A stretch of DNA of 64,000 nt from Caballeronia calidae. Its GTDB lineage: Bacteria; Pseudomonadota; Gammaproteobacteria; Burkholderiales; Burkholderiaceae. The stretch is from contig NZ_FCOX02000033.1 of NCBI RefSeq assembly GCF_900044055.2, forward strand, positions 1 through 64,000, written 5' to 3'. Below, piece after piece: positions 17,857-26,496 of the stretch. The notes under the pieces were generated by a model that had not been told where the DNA came from, searched no databases, and saw only the letters and a program-made list of their open reading frames with translations. Positions within the stretch are counted from its first letter, which is position 1. The number at the start of each line of letters is the position of its first letter. Position numbers and translations under genes: made by a program.

Positions 17857-18815
17857 CTTGTTGCCCTCTCAGTTGTGCCACAGTTTCCAGACCCATCGCC
17901 CGGTGTCAGACGTGTGTCCAGTTATTGACCGACGTGTGAATTGATAATATTGACATGATGAAAATATTGCAATGACTAAATCGAGAAATTTTTGCAGAAA
18001 CAGGTTCCCTTGGTGCGGGCGATTATCCCCACGTCCTTATAAAGCGTGGCTTCCAGCGTTGCTGCTTAGCGTCATTCCTAATGCGACCGCTGGACTCGTG
18101 CCAACCCGTCGATATATGTTTTGCGGCGCGAAAAGGCGGCGACGGTCATTGAATTTCTTATGATATATCACGTGACCACTTAATAGGTCGAACTTTCTGT
18201 CACGAAGATGGCAGAGTCGAACTTCATATATCAGCAAAATCAATTGAAGATTTTTTTTATTGATTTGAAGTTCTGATAACGGTCCTTGTGATCAATTCGA
18301 AGTTTAGGCGAGGATTTATTGCAGTTAAGTGCTCTGAATCGCCGCGCATTAAAAAAGAATTGTCGACACAGCGTTATGGAATCTGTTTGATTACAACCCT
18401 GGATTGCACCCTTTTCGAGTCTCGCAATTGGTTATTTCATCGGTTCGTTCAAACGCGGTCGTTTCGGCCAAAGGCGTTTGCGGCGCGCACATCATCGCGG
18501 TGACTTTTCGACGAAGCGCCGCACGCGTTTGCCTGACCTGAAAGAGATTGCAATCACGCTTTTCGTCTTTGCGCCGGTTCACCGCACCGCAATTGTTCGC
18601 GAACATCGGACTCGGCTGGCGGCTACGGCTGCGCTGGTCATCGTCGAAGTCGGCGGCCCGCCGAATGTCCAGGTCAAGCGGGCGGACGTGATGCTCCGCG
18701 CGCGGCACCCGCCGTTGCGCACGGCGTCTTCGTCGCGCGGCTGGCGGGCTGGCCGGCGCGAAACGATGGCGTGCTCCTTGCGCCATAATCGGCGGACACA
18801 CAAGGAGGCTCTTTC
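17857..18815. other. AT-rich gene-poor gap of about 960 bp
   Basis: No supported gene. About 17930-18480 is much more AT-rich than the rest of the window. It holds a direct repeat GTCGAACTT (18187-18195 and 18216-18224) and an AT stem-loop AAATCAAT (18237-18244) with ATTGATTT (18259-18266) around a T-rich loop. The last 330 bp return to normal GC. It may be a decayed insertion or a long regulatory region; no insertion-sequence ends or attachment sites are visible. Confidence 0.5.
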
Positions 18816-19664
18816 ATGGCGCAATCCAGTCCGACGACCGTCACGCTTCCCAACGGCGAAACCATCCCGAAGCTCGGCCAGGGCACCTGGGAAATGGGCG
18901 AGCGCCCGAACGCACGCAAGAGCGAAATCGCGGCGCTGCGCGAGGGCGTGGAGCTCGGCATGACGCTAATAGATACCGCCGAGATGTACGGCGACGGCGA
19001 AAGCGAAAAGCTCATCGCCGAGGCGCTCGGAGACCGGCGCGACGCGTTGTTCATCGTCAGCAAGGTGTATCCGCACAACGGCAGCGAGCGCGGCGTGCAG
19101 GCCGCGTGCGAGCGCAGCCTGAAGCGCCTGAAGACCGATCGCATCGATCTTTATCTGCTGCACTGGCGCGGCGGCGAGGATCTGGAAGGCGTGGTCGCGG
19201 GCTTCGACAAGCTGAAGCGCGACGGCAAGATTCGTCACTGGGGCGTCTCCAACTTCGACACCGACGACATGGAAGAGCTCTTTTCGCTCGATGGCGGCGA
19301 CGCCTGCGCGACCGATCAGATTCTCTTCAACGTCGCGCGACGCGGGCCGGAGTTCGATCTCTTGCCGTGGCTGCGCGAGCGCCGCATGCCCGCGATGGCC
19401 TACAGCCCCGTCGATCATGCGCGTCTGCCGCGCGGCGGAGCGCTGGAAAGGATTGCGGCGGCGCGCGGCGTGTCGGCATTTCAGGTCGCGCTCGCGTGGG
19501 TGTTGCAACAGCCCCAGGTGTTCGCGATACCGAAAGCGGCCGACGCCGCCCACGTGCGCGAGAACCGCGCGGCGCTCGACCTTCGGTTGTCCGCCGACGA
19601 ACTCGCGGACATCGATTCGCAGTTCAAACCGCCGAAGGCGAAGCGCTCGCTGGAGATGCTTTGA
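18816..19664 (+). CDS. Aldo/keto reductase (YeaE-like)
   Basis: A 282-residue NADPH-dependent aldo/keto reductase. The catalytic tetrad is visible: Asp and Tyr in LIDTAEMYGDGESE, Lys in IVSKVYPHN, and His in LYLLHW. GVSNFD and the C-terminal IPKAADAAHVRENRAALD line the cofactor site. E. coli YeaE reduces methylglyoxal; a similar carbonyl-detoxifying role is likely. A strong ribosome binding site, AAGGAGG, precedes the ATG. Confidence 0.93.
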   Translation: MAQSSPTTVTLPNGETIPKLGQGTWEMGERPNARKSEIAALREGVELGMTLIDTAEMYGDGESEKLIAEALGDRRDALFIVSKVYPHNGSERGVQAACERSLKRLKTDRIDLYLLHWRGGEDLEGVVAGFDKLKRDGKIRHWGVSNFDTDDMEELFSLDGGDACATDQILFNVARRGPEFDLLPWLRERRMPAMAYSPVDHARLPRGGALERIAAARGVSAFQVALAWVLQQPQVFAIPKAADAAHVRENRAALDLRLSADELADIDSQFKPPKAKRSLEML

Positions 19665-19676
19665 GGTTGCTGCGGA

Positions 19677-20096
19677 TCACGTGCACGCGTGATGCGCATG
19701 CACCGAACCGAGCACGGCGACTTCGGCGGGCGTGCGTTTCAGATCGGTTTCGTTGACCTGCTTCGCGTCGGCGAGGAAATCGTCGACGATCGACGAGACC
19801 TTCGTGTCCGTCAGGCACAGCGACACGCGCTTCGTCTCGGAATCGGGCAGCGACGCGCGCTGCGACAGGAACAGCACGCCGTACTGATAGCCGCGCACGA
19901 TGCCGCGCACCGCGCCCACGCATTGTCCTTGCGCCGTGTTGTCGGACTTCGCGGCGCATTGCTGCGCGAGCGCGTAGGCGGAGAAAGTGGGATCGGCCGC
20001 GCCGGGCGCCGGGGTTTGCGGCGCGGTTTGCGCGTGCGCGGCCATCGCGGCGCCGAAGGTGAGTGCGCAGAGCGCGACGGAAAGGGCGGGTTTCAT
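19677..20096 (-). CDS. Rap1a/Tai-like secreted protein
   Basis: A 139-residue protein with a signal peptide (ALSVALCALTFGAAMAAHA|QT, cleavage near residue 23). The mature part has AQQCAAKSDNTAQGQCVGAVRGIVRGY, then a second Cys-containing segment SLCLTDTKVSSIVDDFLA. Paired cysteines around a helix and a G-x-[IV]-x-G segment recall the Rap1a/Tai immunity domain. Classical members neutralise type VI amidase effectors in the periplasm, but no effector gene is nearby, so the function is open. The ATG at 20096 follows GAGGAT. It lies downstream of the oligopeptide ABC operon. Confidence 0.6.
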   Translation of the reverse strand: MKPALSVALCALTFGAAMAAHAQTAPQTPAPGAADPTFSAYALAQQCAAKSDNTAQGQCVGAVRGIVRGYQYGVLFLSQRASLPDSETKRVSLCLTDTKVSSIVDDFLADAKQVNETDLKRTPAEVAVLGSVHAHHACT

Positions 20097-20188
20097 CGAT
20101 TGAATCCTCGTTGTTTTGGACATGAACCGATGAGAGACGCGCGGCGCCGCTTTGGTTCCGATGAAACGCCGCTTCGCCTTGCGCGAGC

Positions 20189-22258
20189 TCAGCTTGCCTG
20201 CCGCTGCAGCGCGCGCAGTTCGTCGACGGGAATGTGGCAGTGAATCGCGTGGCCGTCGCCGGCGTCGCGGCACGGCGGCGTCTCGGTCTCGCAGATCTCG
20301 CCGATTTTGCGCGGGCAGCGCGTATGAAACACGCATCCCGATGGCGGATTCGCCGCGCTCGGCAATTCGCCCGACAGCCGGATGCGCTTCGCATGCGTTC
20401 CGTCGATCGATGGCACCGACGACAGCAACGCTTCCGTGTACGGATGCTGCGGGCCGTCGAAGACCGCGGCCGCGCGCCCGATTTCCATGATGCGCCCGAG
20501 GTACAGCACCGCGATGCGATCCGACAGATAGCGCACCACATGCAGATCGTGCGAGATGAACACGTAGCTCACGCGCCGTTCGCGCTGCAAGTCCGCGAGC
20601 AGGTTGAGGATCGCGGCCTGCACGGAGACGTCGAGCGCCGATGTCGGTTCGTCGCAGACGACGACGCGCGGGTCGCCCGCGAACGCCCGCGCGATCGCGA
20701 CACGCTGCTTCAGCCCGCCCGACAGTTGCCGCGTGCGCGCGCCGAGATAGCGCTCCGGCAGGCGCACGGCTTCGGTCAGCGTATGCAGGCGTTCCTCTTT
20801 CGCTTCGCCGCGCAGCGCCGCGAGCTTCGACAAGGAACGCGCGATCAGGCGCCGCACCGAATGCGCGCGGTTCAGCGCGGAATCGGGATTCTGGAAGACG
20901 ATCTGCAGCGACTTCACCTGTTCCTCGCTGCGCCGGGTCACGCGCTCGGGCAGGGTCGCGCCGTCGAGTTCGAGCGACGCGCCCTTGTCCGGCGACACGA
21001 GGCCGAGCAGCAGTTTCGCGAGCGTGGTCTTGCCGCTGCCCGATTCGCCGACGAGGCCGAGCGTTTCGCCTTGCACGAGATCGAGCGAGACATCCTGAAC
21101 GGCGCGCACGTCTTCATCGCCGACGCGGAAGGTCTTCGACAGATTGCGCGCCGATAGCGCGAGCGGCCGATGTCCGCCATCGGTCATCGGCATCGGGGCG
21201 TCGTCGGCGGAGCGCGGCAGCGTTTCCGCGCGCTCGTGATAGTGACAGCGCGCCATCTGGCCGCCGTGCGCCGACGCGACGCGATACGGCGGCGGCGCGT
21301 CCTTCAGGCAGCGTTCGTCGGCGAGCTTGCAGCGCGGCGCGAAGATGCAGCCCTGCGCGATCGAGCCCGGCAGCGGAAGCGAGCCGGGAATCGTGTCGAG
21401 ACGCCCCGTCTCCTTGCCGCGGCCTTCGCGCGGCAGGCAGCGCAGCAGGCCGACCGTGTACGGATGGCGCGGCTTCGCGAACACATCGGCGGTCGCGCCT
21501 TCCTCGACGAGCTTGCCCGCGTACAGCACGCCGACGCGATCGCACATGCGTCCGATCACCGCGAGGTTGTGGCTGATGAAGAGCACGGCCGTGCCGAGCT
21601 CGGCACGCAATTGCGCGATGAGGTCGAGCACTTCGGCTTCGACCGTGGCGTCGAGGCCGGTGGTCGGCTCGTCGAGAATCAGCAGTTCGGGATTGCACGC
21701 GAGCGCCATCGCGATGACGACGCGCTGCTGCATGCCGCCCGAGAGTTGATGCGGATAACTCTCCATCACGCGTTCGGGCGAGGCGATGCGCACGCGCCTG
21801 AGCATCTCGGCGGTGCGGGACAGCGCTTCGTCGGCGGAGGCGCCCGTGACCTCGAACGCTTCGGACACTTGCCGCGCGATCGTCAGCGACGGATTCAGCG
21901 CGCGTCCCGGATCCTGATAGACCATCGACACGGCATTGGCGCGCATGCCGCGCAGCGCGTCGGCATCGAGCGAGGCGACGTCTCGCCCCGCGATCGCGAT
22001 GCGGCCCGCCTTCACGCGCCCGTTGCGCGGCAGGTAGCGCAGCACGGCGAGCGCGGCCGTCGATTTGCCGCAACCCGATTCGCCGACGAGCCCGTACGCC
22101 TCGCCGCGCTGCACGCGCAGCGTTACGTCCTGCAGCACTTCGCGCTCGCGTCCGCGCGAGCGATAGGCGACGGTGAGCCCGATGATCGTGAGCGCGTCGG
22201 CCTGATCGCCTTTCGCGGCGCCGAACGTGGGGAAGGCCGATGGCGGCGGTCCGTTCAT
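20189..22258 (-). CDS. Oligopeptide/dipeptide ABC transporter, fused double ATPase
   Basis: A 689-residue cytosolic protein carrying both ATPase domains in one chain, equivalent to OppD plus OppF. Domain 1 has GESGCGKS, LSGGMQQR and LLILDEPTTGLD; domain 2 has GESGSGKT, LSGGLKQR and VVVCDEPTSALD. Each domain ends with the oligopeptide-type Cys-rich tail (GCIFAPRCKLADERC and GCVFHTRCPRKIGE). It starts at 22258, overlapping the end of the preceding permease by 4 bp. A longer open frame to 22999 is a shadow. Confidence 0.95.
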   Translation of the reverse strand: MNGPPPSAFPTFGAAKGDQADALTIIGLTVAYRSRGREREVLQDVTLRVQRGEAYGLVGESGCGKSTAALAVLRYLPRNGRVKAGRIAIAGRDVASLDADALRGMRANAVSMVYQDPGRALNPSLTIARQVSEAFEVTGASADEALSRTAEMLRRVRIASPERVMESYPHQLSGGMQQRVVIAMALACNPELLILDEPTTGLDATVEAEVLDLIAQLRAELGTAVLFISHNLAVIGRMCDRVGVLYAGKLVEEGATADVFAKPRHPYTVGLLRCLPREGRGKETGRLDTIPGSLPLPGSIAQGCIFAPRCKLADERCLKDAPPPYRVASAHGGQMARCHYHERAETLPRSADDAPMPMTDGGHRPLALSARNLSKTFRVGDEDVRAVQDVSLDLVQGETLGLVGESGSGKTTLAKLLLGLVSPDKGASLELDGATLPERVTRRSEEQVKSLQIVFQNPDSALNRAHSVRRLIARSLSKLAALRGEAKEERLHTLTEAVRLPERYLGARTRQLSGGLKQRVAIARAFAGDPRVVVCDEPTSALDVSVQAAILNLLADLQRERRVSYVFISHDLHVVRYLSDRIAVLYLGRIMEIGRAAAVFDGPQHPYTEALLSSVPSIDGTHAKRIRLSGELPSAANPPSGCVFHTRCPRKIGEICETETPPCRDAGDGHAIHCHIPVDELRALQRQAS

Positions 22259-23115
22259 CGGTCGAGCACTCCCTGCACGGCATCCGCGACGAGGTTCACC
22301 GCGACGACCAGCGATGCGATCGCGGCGGCATCGAAGACGACGGTCCACCACGCGCCGCCCGCCATCAGCGTGTAGCTTTCGGACAGCGCGAGGCCCCAGT
22401 CGGCCGATGGCGGCTGGATGCCGAAGCCGAGGAACGAGAGCGTCGCGACGGCGAAGATCGCGTAGCCGAGCCGCACGGTCGCTTCCACGATGATCGGCGG
22501 CAGCACGTTCGGCAGGATCTCCGCGAACATGATGTAGAGCGCGTTCTCGCCGCGCAATTGCGCCGCGAGCACGTAGTCGAGATGGCGCTCGCTCAGCACG
22601 GCGGCGCGCACGGTGCGCGCGGTGATCGGCGCGAAGGTCAGGCCGATCACGAGAATCACCGTCGTGTTGCTCGCGCCGACCGCCGCCAGCGCGAGCAGCG
22701 CGACGATCACGAGCGGCAGGGCGAGGAGCGCGTCGATCACGCGGCCGATGGCGGCATCGACCCAGCCGTCGAAATAGCCGACGACGAGGCCGATCGCCGT
22801 GCCCGCGGCCGTGCCGAGCAGCGTCGCGAGCGGCGCGATCGTCAGGATGTCGCGCGAGCCGACGATCACGCGCGCGAATACGTCGCGGCCGAGTTGATCG
22901 GTGCCGAACCAGTGATCGGCGGACGGCGCGCCGAGCGAGTTGAGCGGATCGGACGCGTAGGGGTCCTGCGGCACGAGCCAGTGGCCGAAGAGCGCGCACG
23001 CGACCCAGAAGAGCAGGATCAGCACGCCGAGATCGAAAGTCGCCGAGCGCAGCAGCGCGCCGAGCGCTTCGTATCGGCGCGCCTTCGACGGCGGCGTGGC
23101 GGTGGCCGTGCTCAT
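22255..23115 (-). CDS. Oligopeptide-type ABC transporter permease 2 (DppC/OppC-like)
   Basis: A 286-residue inner-membrane permease with about six helices. The N-terminal segment has the OppC-type signature GTDQLGRDVFARVI, and the cytoplasmic EAA loop is RTVRAAVLSERHLDYVLAA. It ends within the start of the ATPase gene and starts within the stop of permease 1 (4-bp overlaps), so the operon is translationally coupled. A longer open frame to 24018 is not used because the MSTATATPPSKARRYEALG start sits exactly at the overlap. Confidence 0.94.
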   Translation of the reverse strand: MSTATATPPSKARRYEALGALLRSATFDLGVLILLFWVACALFGHWLVPQDPYASDPLNSLGAPSADHWFGTDQLGRDVFARVIVGSRDILTIAPLATLLGTAAGTAIGLVVGYFDGWVDAAIGRVIDALLALPLVIVALLALAAVGASNTTVILVIGLTFAPITARTVRAAVLSERHLDYVLAAQLRGENALYIMFAEILPNVLPPIIVEATVRLGYAIFAVATLSFLGFGIQPPSADWGLALSESYTLMAGGAWWTVVFDAAAIASLVVAVNLVADAVQGVLDR

Positions 23116-24119
23116 CGCGAGGCTCCCGTGCGCAGGCGCGGATTCAGCACGACATAGAGCGCATCCGCGATCAGATTCGCCGCCGTATAGATCACGCCGA
23201 TGGTCAGCACGCCCGCTTCGAGCATCGGAAAGTCCTTCGCCTTCGCTGCGTTGTAGATCAGCGAGCCGATGCCCTGATAGTGAAACAGCGTCTCCACGAC
23301 GACGAGCCCGCCGATCATGTAGCCGAGCTGCGTCGCGGCGACGGTCACGGTCGGCAGGAGCGCATTGCGCAGCACGTGCCGCACGATCACGACGCGCTGC
23401 GGCAGGCCCTTGAGAATCGCGGTGCGCGTGTAGTCGGCATCGAGCGCCTCGACGGTGCCCGCACGCGCCATCCGCGCGATATAGCCGAAGAACACGAACA
23501 CGAGCGGCAGCACCGGCAGGATCAGATGTTTCAGTTGCACGAGGATGTTCGCGTCGGCGGGCGCGGTCGCCTCGATCGGCAGCCATTGCAGCCACACGCC
23601 GAAGATCAGGATCAGCACGATCGACGACACGAACTCGGGCACGACCGTCGCCGTCAGGCCGCCGATGCTGATCACGCGATCGATCCAGCGCCCGGAATGC
23701 AGCGCCGCATACACGCCGCCCGCGATGCCGAGCGGCACCACCACGACGAACGCGAGCGCGCCGAGCTTCGCCGAGTTCCACAGCGCGCTGCCGATGAACG
23801 GCGCGACCGGCGCGCGAAACGCGTACGACTCGCCCATGTCGCCGCGCAGGAAGTGGCTGATCCAGCTCGTGTATTGCGTGAGGAGCGGCCGGTCCACGCC
23901 CAGTTGATGATTGAGCGCCGCGACCGCGCGCGCATCGGCGAGCGGGCCGAGAATCGCGCGGCCGACGTCGCCGGGCAAAAGCTGGCCGCCCGCGAAGACG
24001 ATCATCGACAGAAGCCACAGCGTGACGAGCGCGAGCAGGAGCCGCACGCCGATGAAGCGCACGACGCGCCGCATTCTCGCGAAATCAGTGACGCGTGCCG
24101 TTGGCGTGATCGTGCTCAT
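23112..24119 (-). CDS. Oligopeptide-type ABC transporter permease 1 (DppB/OppB-like)
   Basis: A 335-residue inner-membrane permease. The N-terminal region has LLPGDVGRAILG, the typical OppB-like periplasmic segment, and the EAA loop RMARAGTVEALDADYTRTA contacts the ATPase. Near the C-terminus, VVETLFHYQGIGSLIYNA is highly characteristic of the family. The ATG at 24119 directly follows the binding-protein stop; an internal ATG at 24074 is less likely. Confidence 0.95.
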   Translation of the reverse strand: MSTITPTARVTDFARMRRVVRFIGVRLLLALVTLWLLSMIVFAGGQLLPGDVGRAILGPLADARAVAALNHQLGVDRPLLTQYTSWISHFLRGDMGESYAFRAPVAPFIGSALWNSAKLGALAFVVVVPLGIAGGVYAALHSGRWIDRVISIGGLTATVVPEFVSSIVLILIFGVWLQWLPIEATAPADANILVQLKHLILPVLPLVFVFFGYIARMARAGTVEALDADYTRTAILKGLPQRVVIVRHVLRNALLPTVTVAATQLGYMIGGLVVVETLFHYQGIGSLIYNAAKAKDFPMLEAGVLTIGVIYTAANLIADALYVVLNPRLRTGASR

Positions 24120-25781
24120 CTACGCCGTGACCGTCGCGCGGTCGAACCACATCTGCGAAATGGCGTTGAAACGCACGCCGGAGACGTTTGCGCGCGTGAC
24201 GATCAACTGGTCGTAGAAGTAGGGGATCACGACCGGCGTTTCGTCGAGCAGCAGGCGCTGGATCTGGCCCGACAGCTTCTTCTGCGACGCGACATCCAAC
24301 GCAGCGACGAACTGCGCGACGAGCTTGTCGTATTCGGGATTCTTGAAGTGCGCCGCGTTCCAGGTGCCGCCGCTCGTCAGGGGCGCGTTGAGGAACACGT
24401 TCGGCACGCCGCGATGCCCGTAATCCGTGATGCCGAGCGGCGAATCCAGCCAGTCCGACTTGCCGAAGGTGCCGGAGCCGTAATACAGATCCTGGCTTTC
24501 GACCTTCAACTGGATGCGGATGCCGATCGCCTTCGCCGCGTTCTGCACGACGACCGCGAGATCGGGAATCTCCATGTACTTTTCGGTCGTGAGCGTGACG
24601 TCGAAACCGTTCGCGACGCCTGCTTCGCTCATCAACTTCTTGGCTTGCGCGACGTCGATCTTGCGTTGCGGCACGGTCAGATCGCTCGACGGAAACACGG
24701 GCGCGAACGGGCTGTCGTTGCCGACCTGCGCGCGGCCGCGGAACAGGCCCTTCACGATGACTTCGCGATCGATCGCGAGCGCGAGCGCCTGACGCACGCG
24801 CTTGTCCTTGAACGCGCCCGTGTCGCAGCGCATGTGCATCTGCCGATGCGAGCTCGACTTCGTGCCGAGCACCTTGAATTGCGGATTGCTGAGCATCGCG
24901 ACGCCGCCCTGCACGGTGAAGTCGCTCATCACGTCGGCCTGGCGGCCTTGCATCGAGAGGAGTTGCGCCTGCTGGTCCGCGTAGAAGGAAAACTGCACGC
25001 GATCGGGCAGCGCCTTTTCGCCCCAGTAGTCGGGATTGCGCACGAACGACGCACCGACCTTCGGCGTGTATTTCTCCAGCTTGAACGCGCCCGTGCCCAT
25101 GAACGACTTCTCGTAGGGCCCGGCGAAATTCGCCGGGAGAATCACGGCGTTATACGTGTTCGAGGAAACGTAATACGGGAAATTGCCGTTGGGGGCATCG
25201 AGATGGAACTCGACGGTGTGATCGTCGACGGCCTTCGCCGAGTCCTTCGACAGCACGCCCTTCAACACGGAAAGCGCCGCCGAGCCCGCGTTCGGATCGG
25301 ACAGGCGGTTGAAGGTCGCGACGACGTCCTTCGCGGTCATCGGCTGGCCGTCGTGGAACTTCACGTTCGGGCGCAGCTTGAAGGTCCACACGTCGCCCTT
25401 CGCATTCGACGACCACGACAGCGCGAGCGCGGGGCGCAAGGTGAGATGCTCGCTGTCGTCGTCGATCAGGAATTCGCCCGTCTGATTGATGAGCGCGAGA
25501 CCGGATGCATCCGTCACCGTGAGCGGATCGACGGCGCCCGCGGGCATCAGATGCGCGACGCGGATCGTGCCGCCGGGCTTGCCCGCGCCTTGCGCACGCG
25601 CGCCCGTCATGCCGAAGATGCCGCCCGCCGTCAGCGCGAAGCCGAGTACGCTCGCATGGCGCAGCAGCTCGCGGCGCGTGAGCCGCCCGGCCATGAATTC
25701 GTCGATCGCGTGATTGCCCAGCTCGCCCGCGTGCGCGCGCGCCTGTTCGAGGAGATGCGCGTCGGTCGAAGATTTCTTCAT
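24120..25781 (-). CDS. Oligopeptide-type ABC transporter substrate-binding protein (Tat-exported)
   Basis: A 553-residue extracytoplasmic solute-binding protein of family 5 (OppA/DppA-like). The N-terminus has LTRRELLRHASVLGFALTAGG, a twin-arginine export signal following an unusually long N-terminal region, with a cleavage site near GARAQG. The body contains the family pattern FKLRPNVKFHDGQPMTAKDVVATF. The start at 25781 follows GGAAAAG; upstream codons to 25883 are not needed. It is the first gene of the transporter operon. The ligand could be a peptide, opine or sugar and cannot be decided here. Confidence 0.92.
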   Translation of the reverse strand: MKKSSTDAHLLEQARAHAGELGNHAIDEFMAGRLTRRELLRHASVLGFALTAGGIFGMTGARAQGAGKPGGTIRVAHLMPAGAVDPLTVTDASGLALINQTGEFLIDDDSEHLTLRPALALSWSSNAKGDVWTFKLRPNVKFHDGQPMTAKDVVATFNRLSDPNAGSAALSVLKGVLSKDSAKAVDDHTVEFHLDAPNGNFPYYVSSNTYNAVILPANFAGPYEKSFMGTGAFKLEKYTPKVGASFVRNPDYWGEKALPDRVQFSFYADQQAQLLSMQGRQADVMSDFTVQGGVAMLSNPQFKVLGTKSSSHRQMHMRCDTGAFKDKRVRQALALAIDREVIVKGLFRGRAQVGNDSPFAPVFPSSDLTVPQRKIDVAQAKKLMSEAGVANGFDVTLTTEKYMEIPDLAVVVQNAAKAIGIRIQLKVESQDLYYGSGTFGKSDWLDSPLGITDYGHRGVPNVFLNAPLTSGGTWNAAHFKNPEYDKLVAQFVAALDVASQKKLSGQIQRLLLDETPVVIPYFYDQLIVTRANVSGVRFNAISQMWFDRATVTA

Positions 25782-25925
25782 CGGTGCTTTTCCGTTGTAG
25801 TTGTTCGCTGCCGTCGCCACGCGCGTACGGCTCGACCGCGCCGCTTGCGTTGATTGCGCGGCGCATTCAGGCGCAGATAGCAAGGAGCGCGCCGCATCGT
25901 CCTCATGGCGCGCGCCGTGCCCGCT

Positions 25926-26408
25926 TCAGTGATCGTGAGGATGCTTGTGAATCGGATCGACCCAATAGACTTCCTCGGGCTTCTCCACGGCATCGATGTT
26001 CAGATTCACCACCACCGCTTCGTTGTCGCTGCGCACGAGCACGCATTCGAGCGGATCGTCGGTGCTGGCGTTGATTTCCTGATGCGGCACGTAGGGCGGC
26101 ACGAAGATGAAGTCGCCGGGACCGGCCTCGGCGGTGAATTCGAGGTGCTCGCCCCAGCGCATGCGCGCCTGGCCGCGCACGACATAGATGACGCTTTCGA
26201 GCGCGCCATGATGATGCGCGCCCGTCTTCGCATTCGGATGGATCGTGACCGTGCCGGCCCAGATCTTCTGCGCGCCGACGCGCGCCGCGTTGATCGCCGC
26301 CGCGCGGTTCATGCCGGGCGTCTGCGGCGTGTTGGTGTCGAGCTGATCGCCCCTGATGACCTTGACGCCGTGTTCGCGCCAATCGATATGCTGATGTGCG
26401 TCGCTCAT
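25926..26408 (-). CDS. Cupin-domain protein
   Basis: A 160-residue single-domain cupin. Motif 1 is GAHHHGALESVIYVVRG and motif 2 is PGDFIFVPPYVPHQEIN, so the His/Glu metal ligands are retained. The function is not assigned: many such proteins are dioxygenases, isomerases or sensors. It lies 145 bp upstream of the ABC transporter operon on the same strand and downstream of fusA, separated from fusA by a terminator. Confidence 0.8.
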   Translation of the reverse strand: MSDAHQHIDWREHGVKVIRGDQLDTNTPQTPGMNRAAAINAARVGAQKIWAGTVTIHPNAKTGAHHHGALESVIYVVRGQARMRWGEHLEFTAEAGPGDFIFVPPYVPHQEINASTDDPLECVLVRSDNEAVVVNLNIDAVEKPEEVYWVDPIHKHPHDH

Positions 26409-26430
26409 GTCGTTTTCGTCTACGGATATG

Positions 26431-26471
26431 AAAAGTCCGTTGCCGCCACCAACGGAGCGGGCAACGGACTT
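26431..26471 (-). terminator. Intrinsic terminator of fusA
   Basis: AAGTCCGTTGCC (26433-26444) pairs perfectly with GGCAACGGACTT (26460-26471). The minus-strand transcript ends the stem with a short U-run from 26434-26431. It lies between fusA and the cupin gene. Confidence 0.8.
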
Positions 26472-26496
26472 CCGATACTACACGTTTAGGCCGCGA

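Noticed and set aside
17857-18815. Insertion sequence or prophage remnant
   Set aside because: No transposase or integrase pieces, terminal inverted repeats or tRNA attachment site could be seen; left as an unexplained AT-rich gap.
23280-25853. Long plus-strand open frame over the ABC transporter operon
   Set aside because: Arg/His/Glu-rich shadow of the permease and binding-protein genes.
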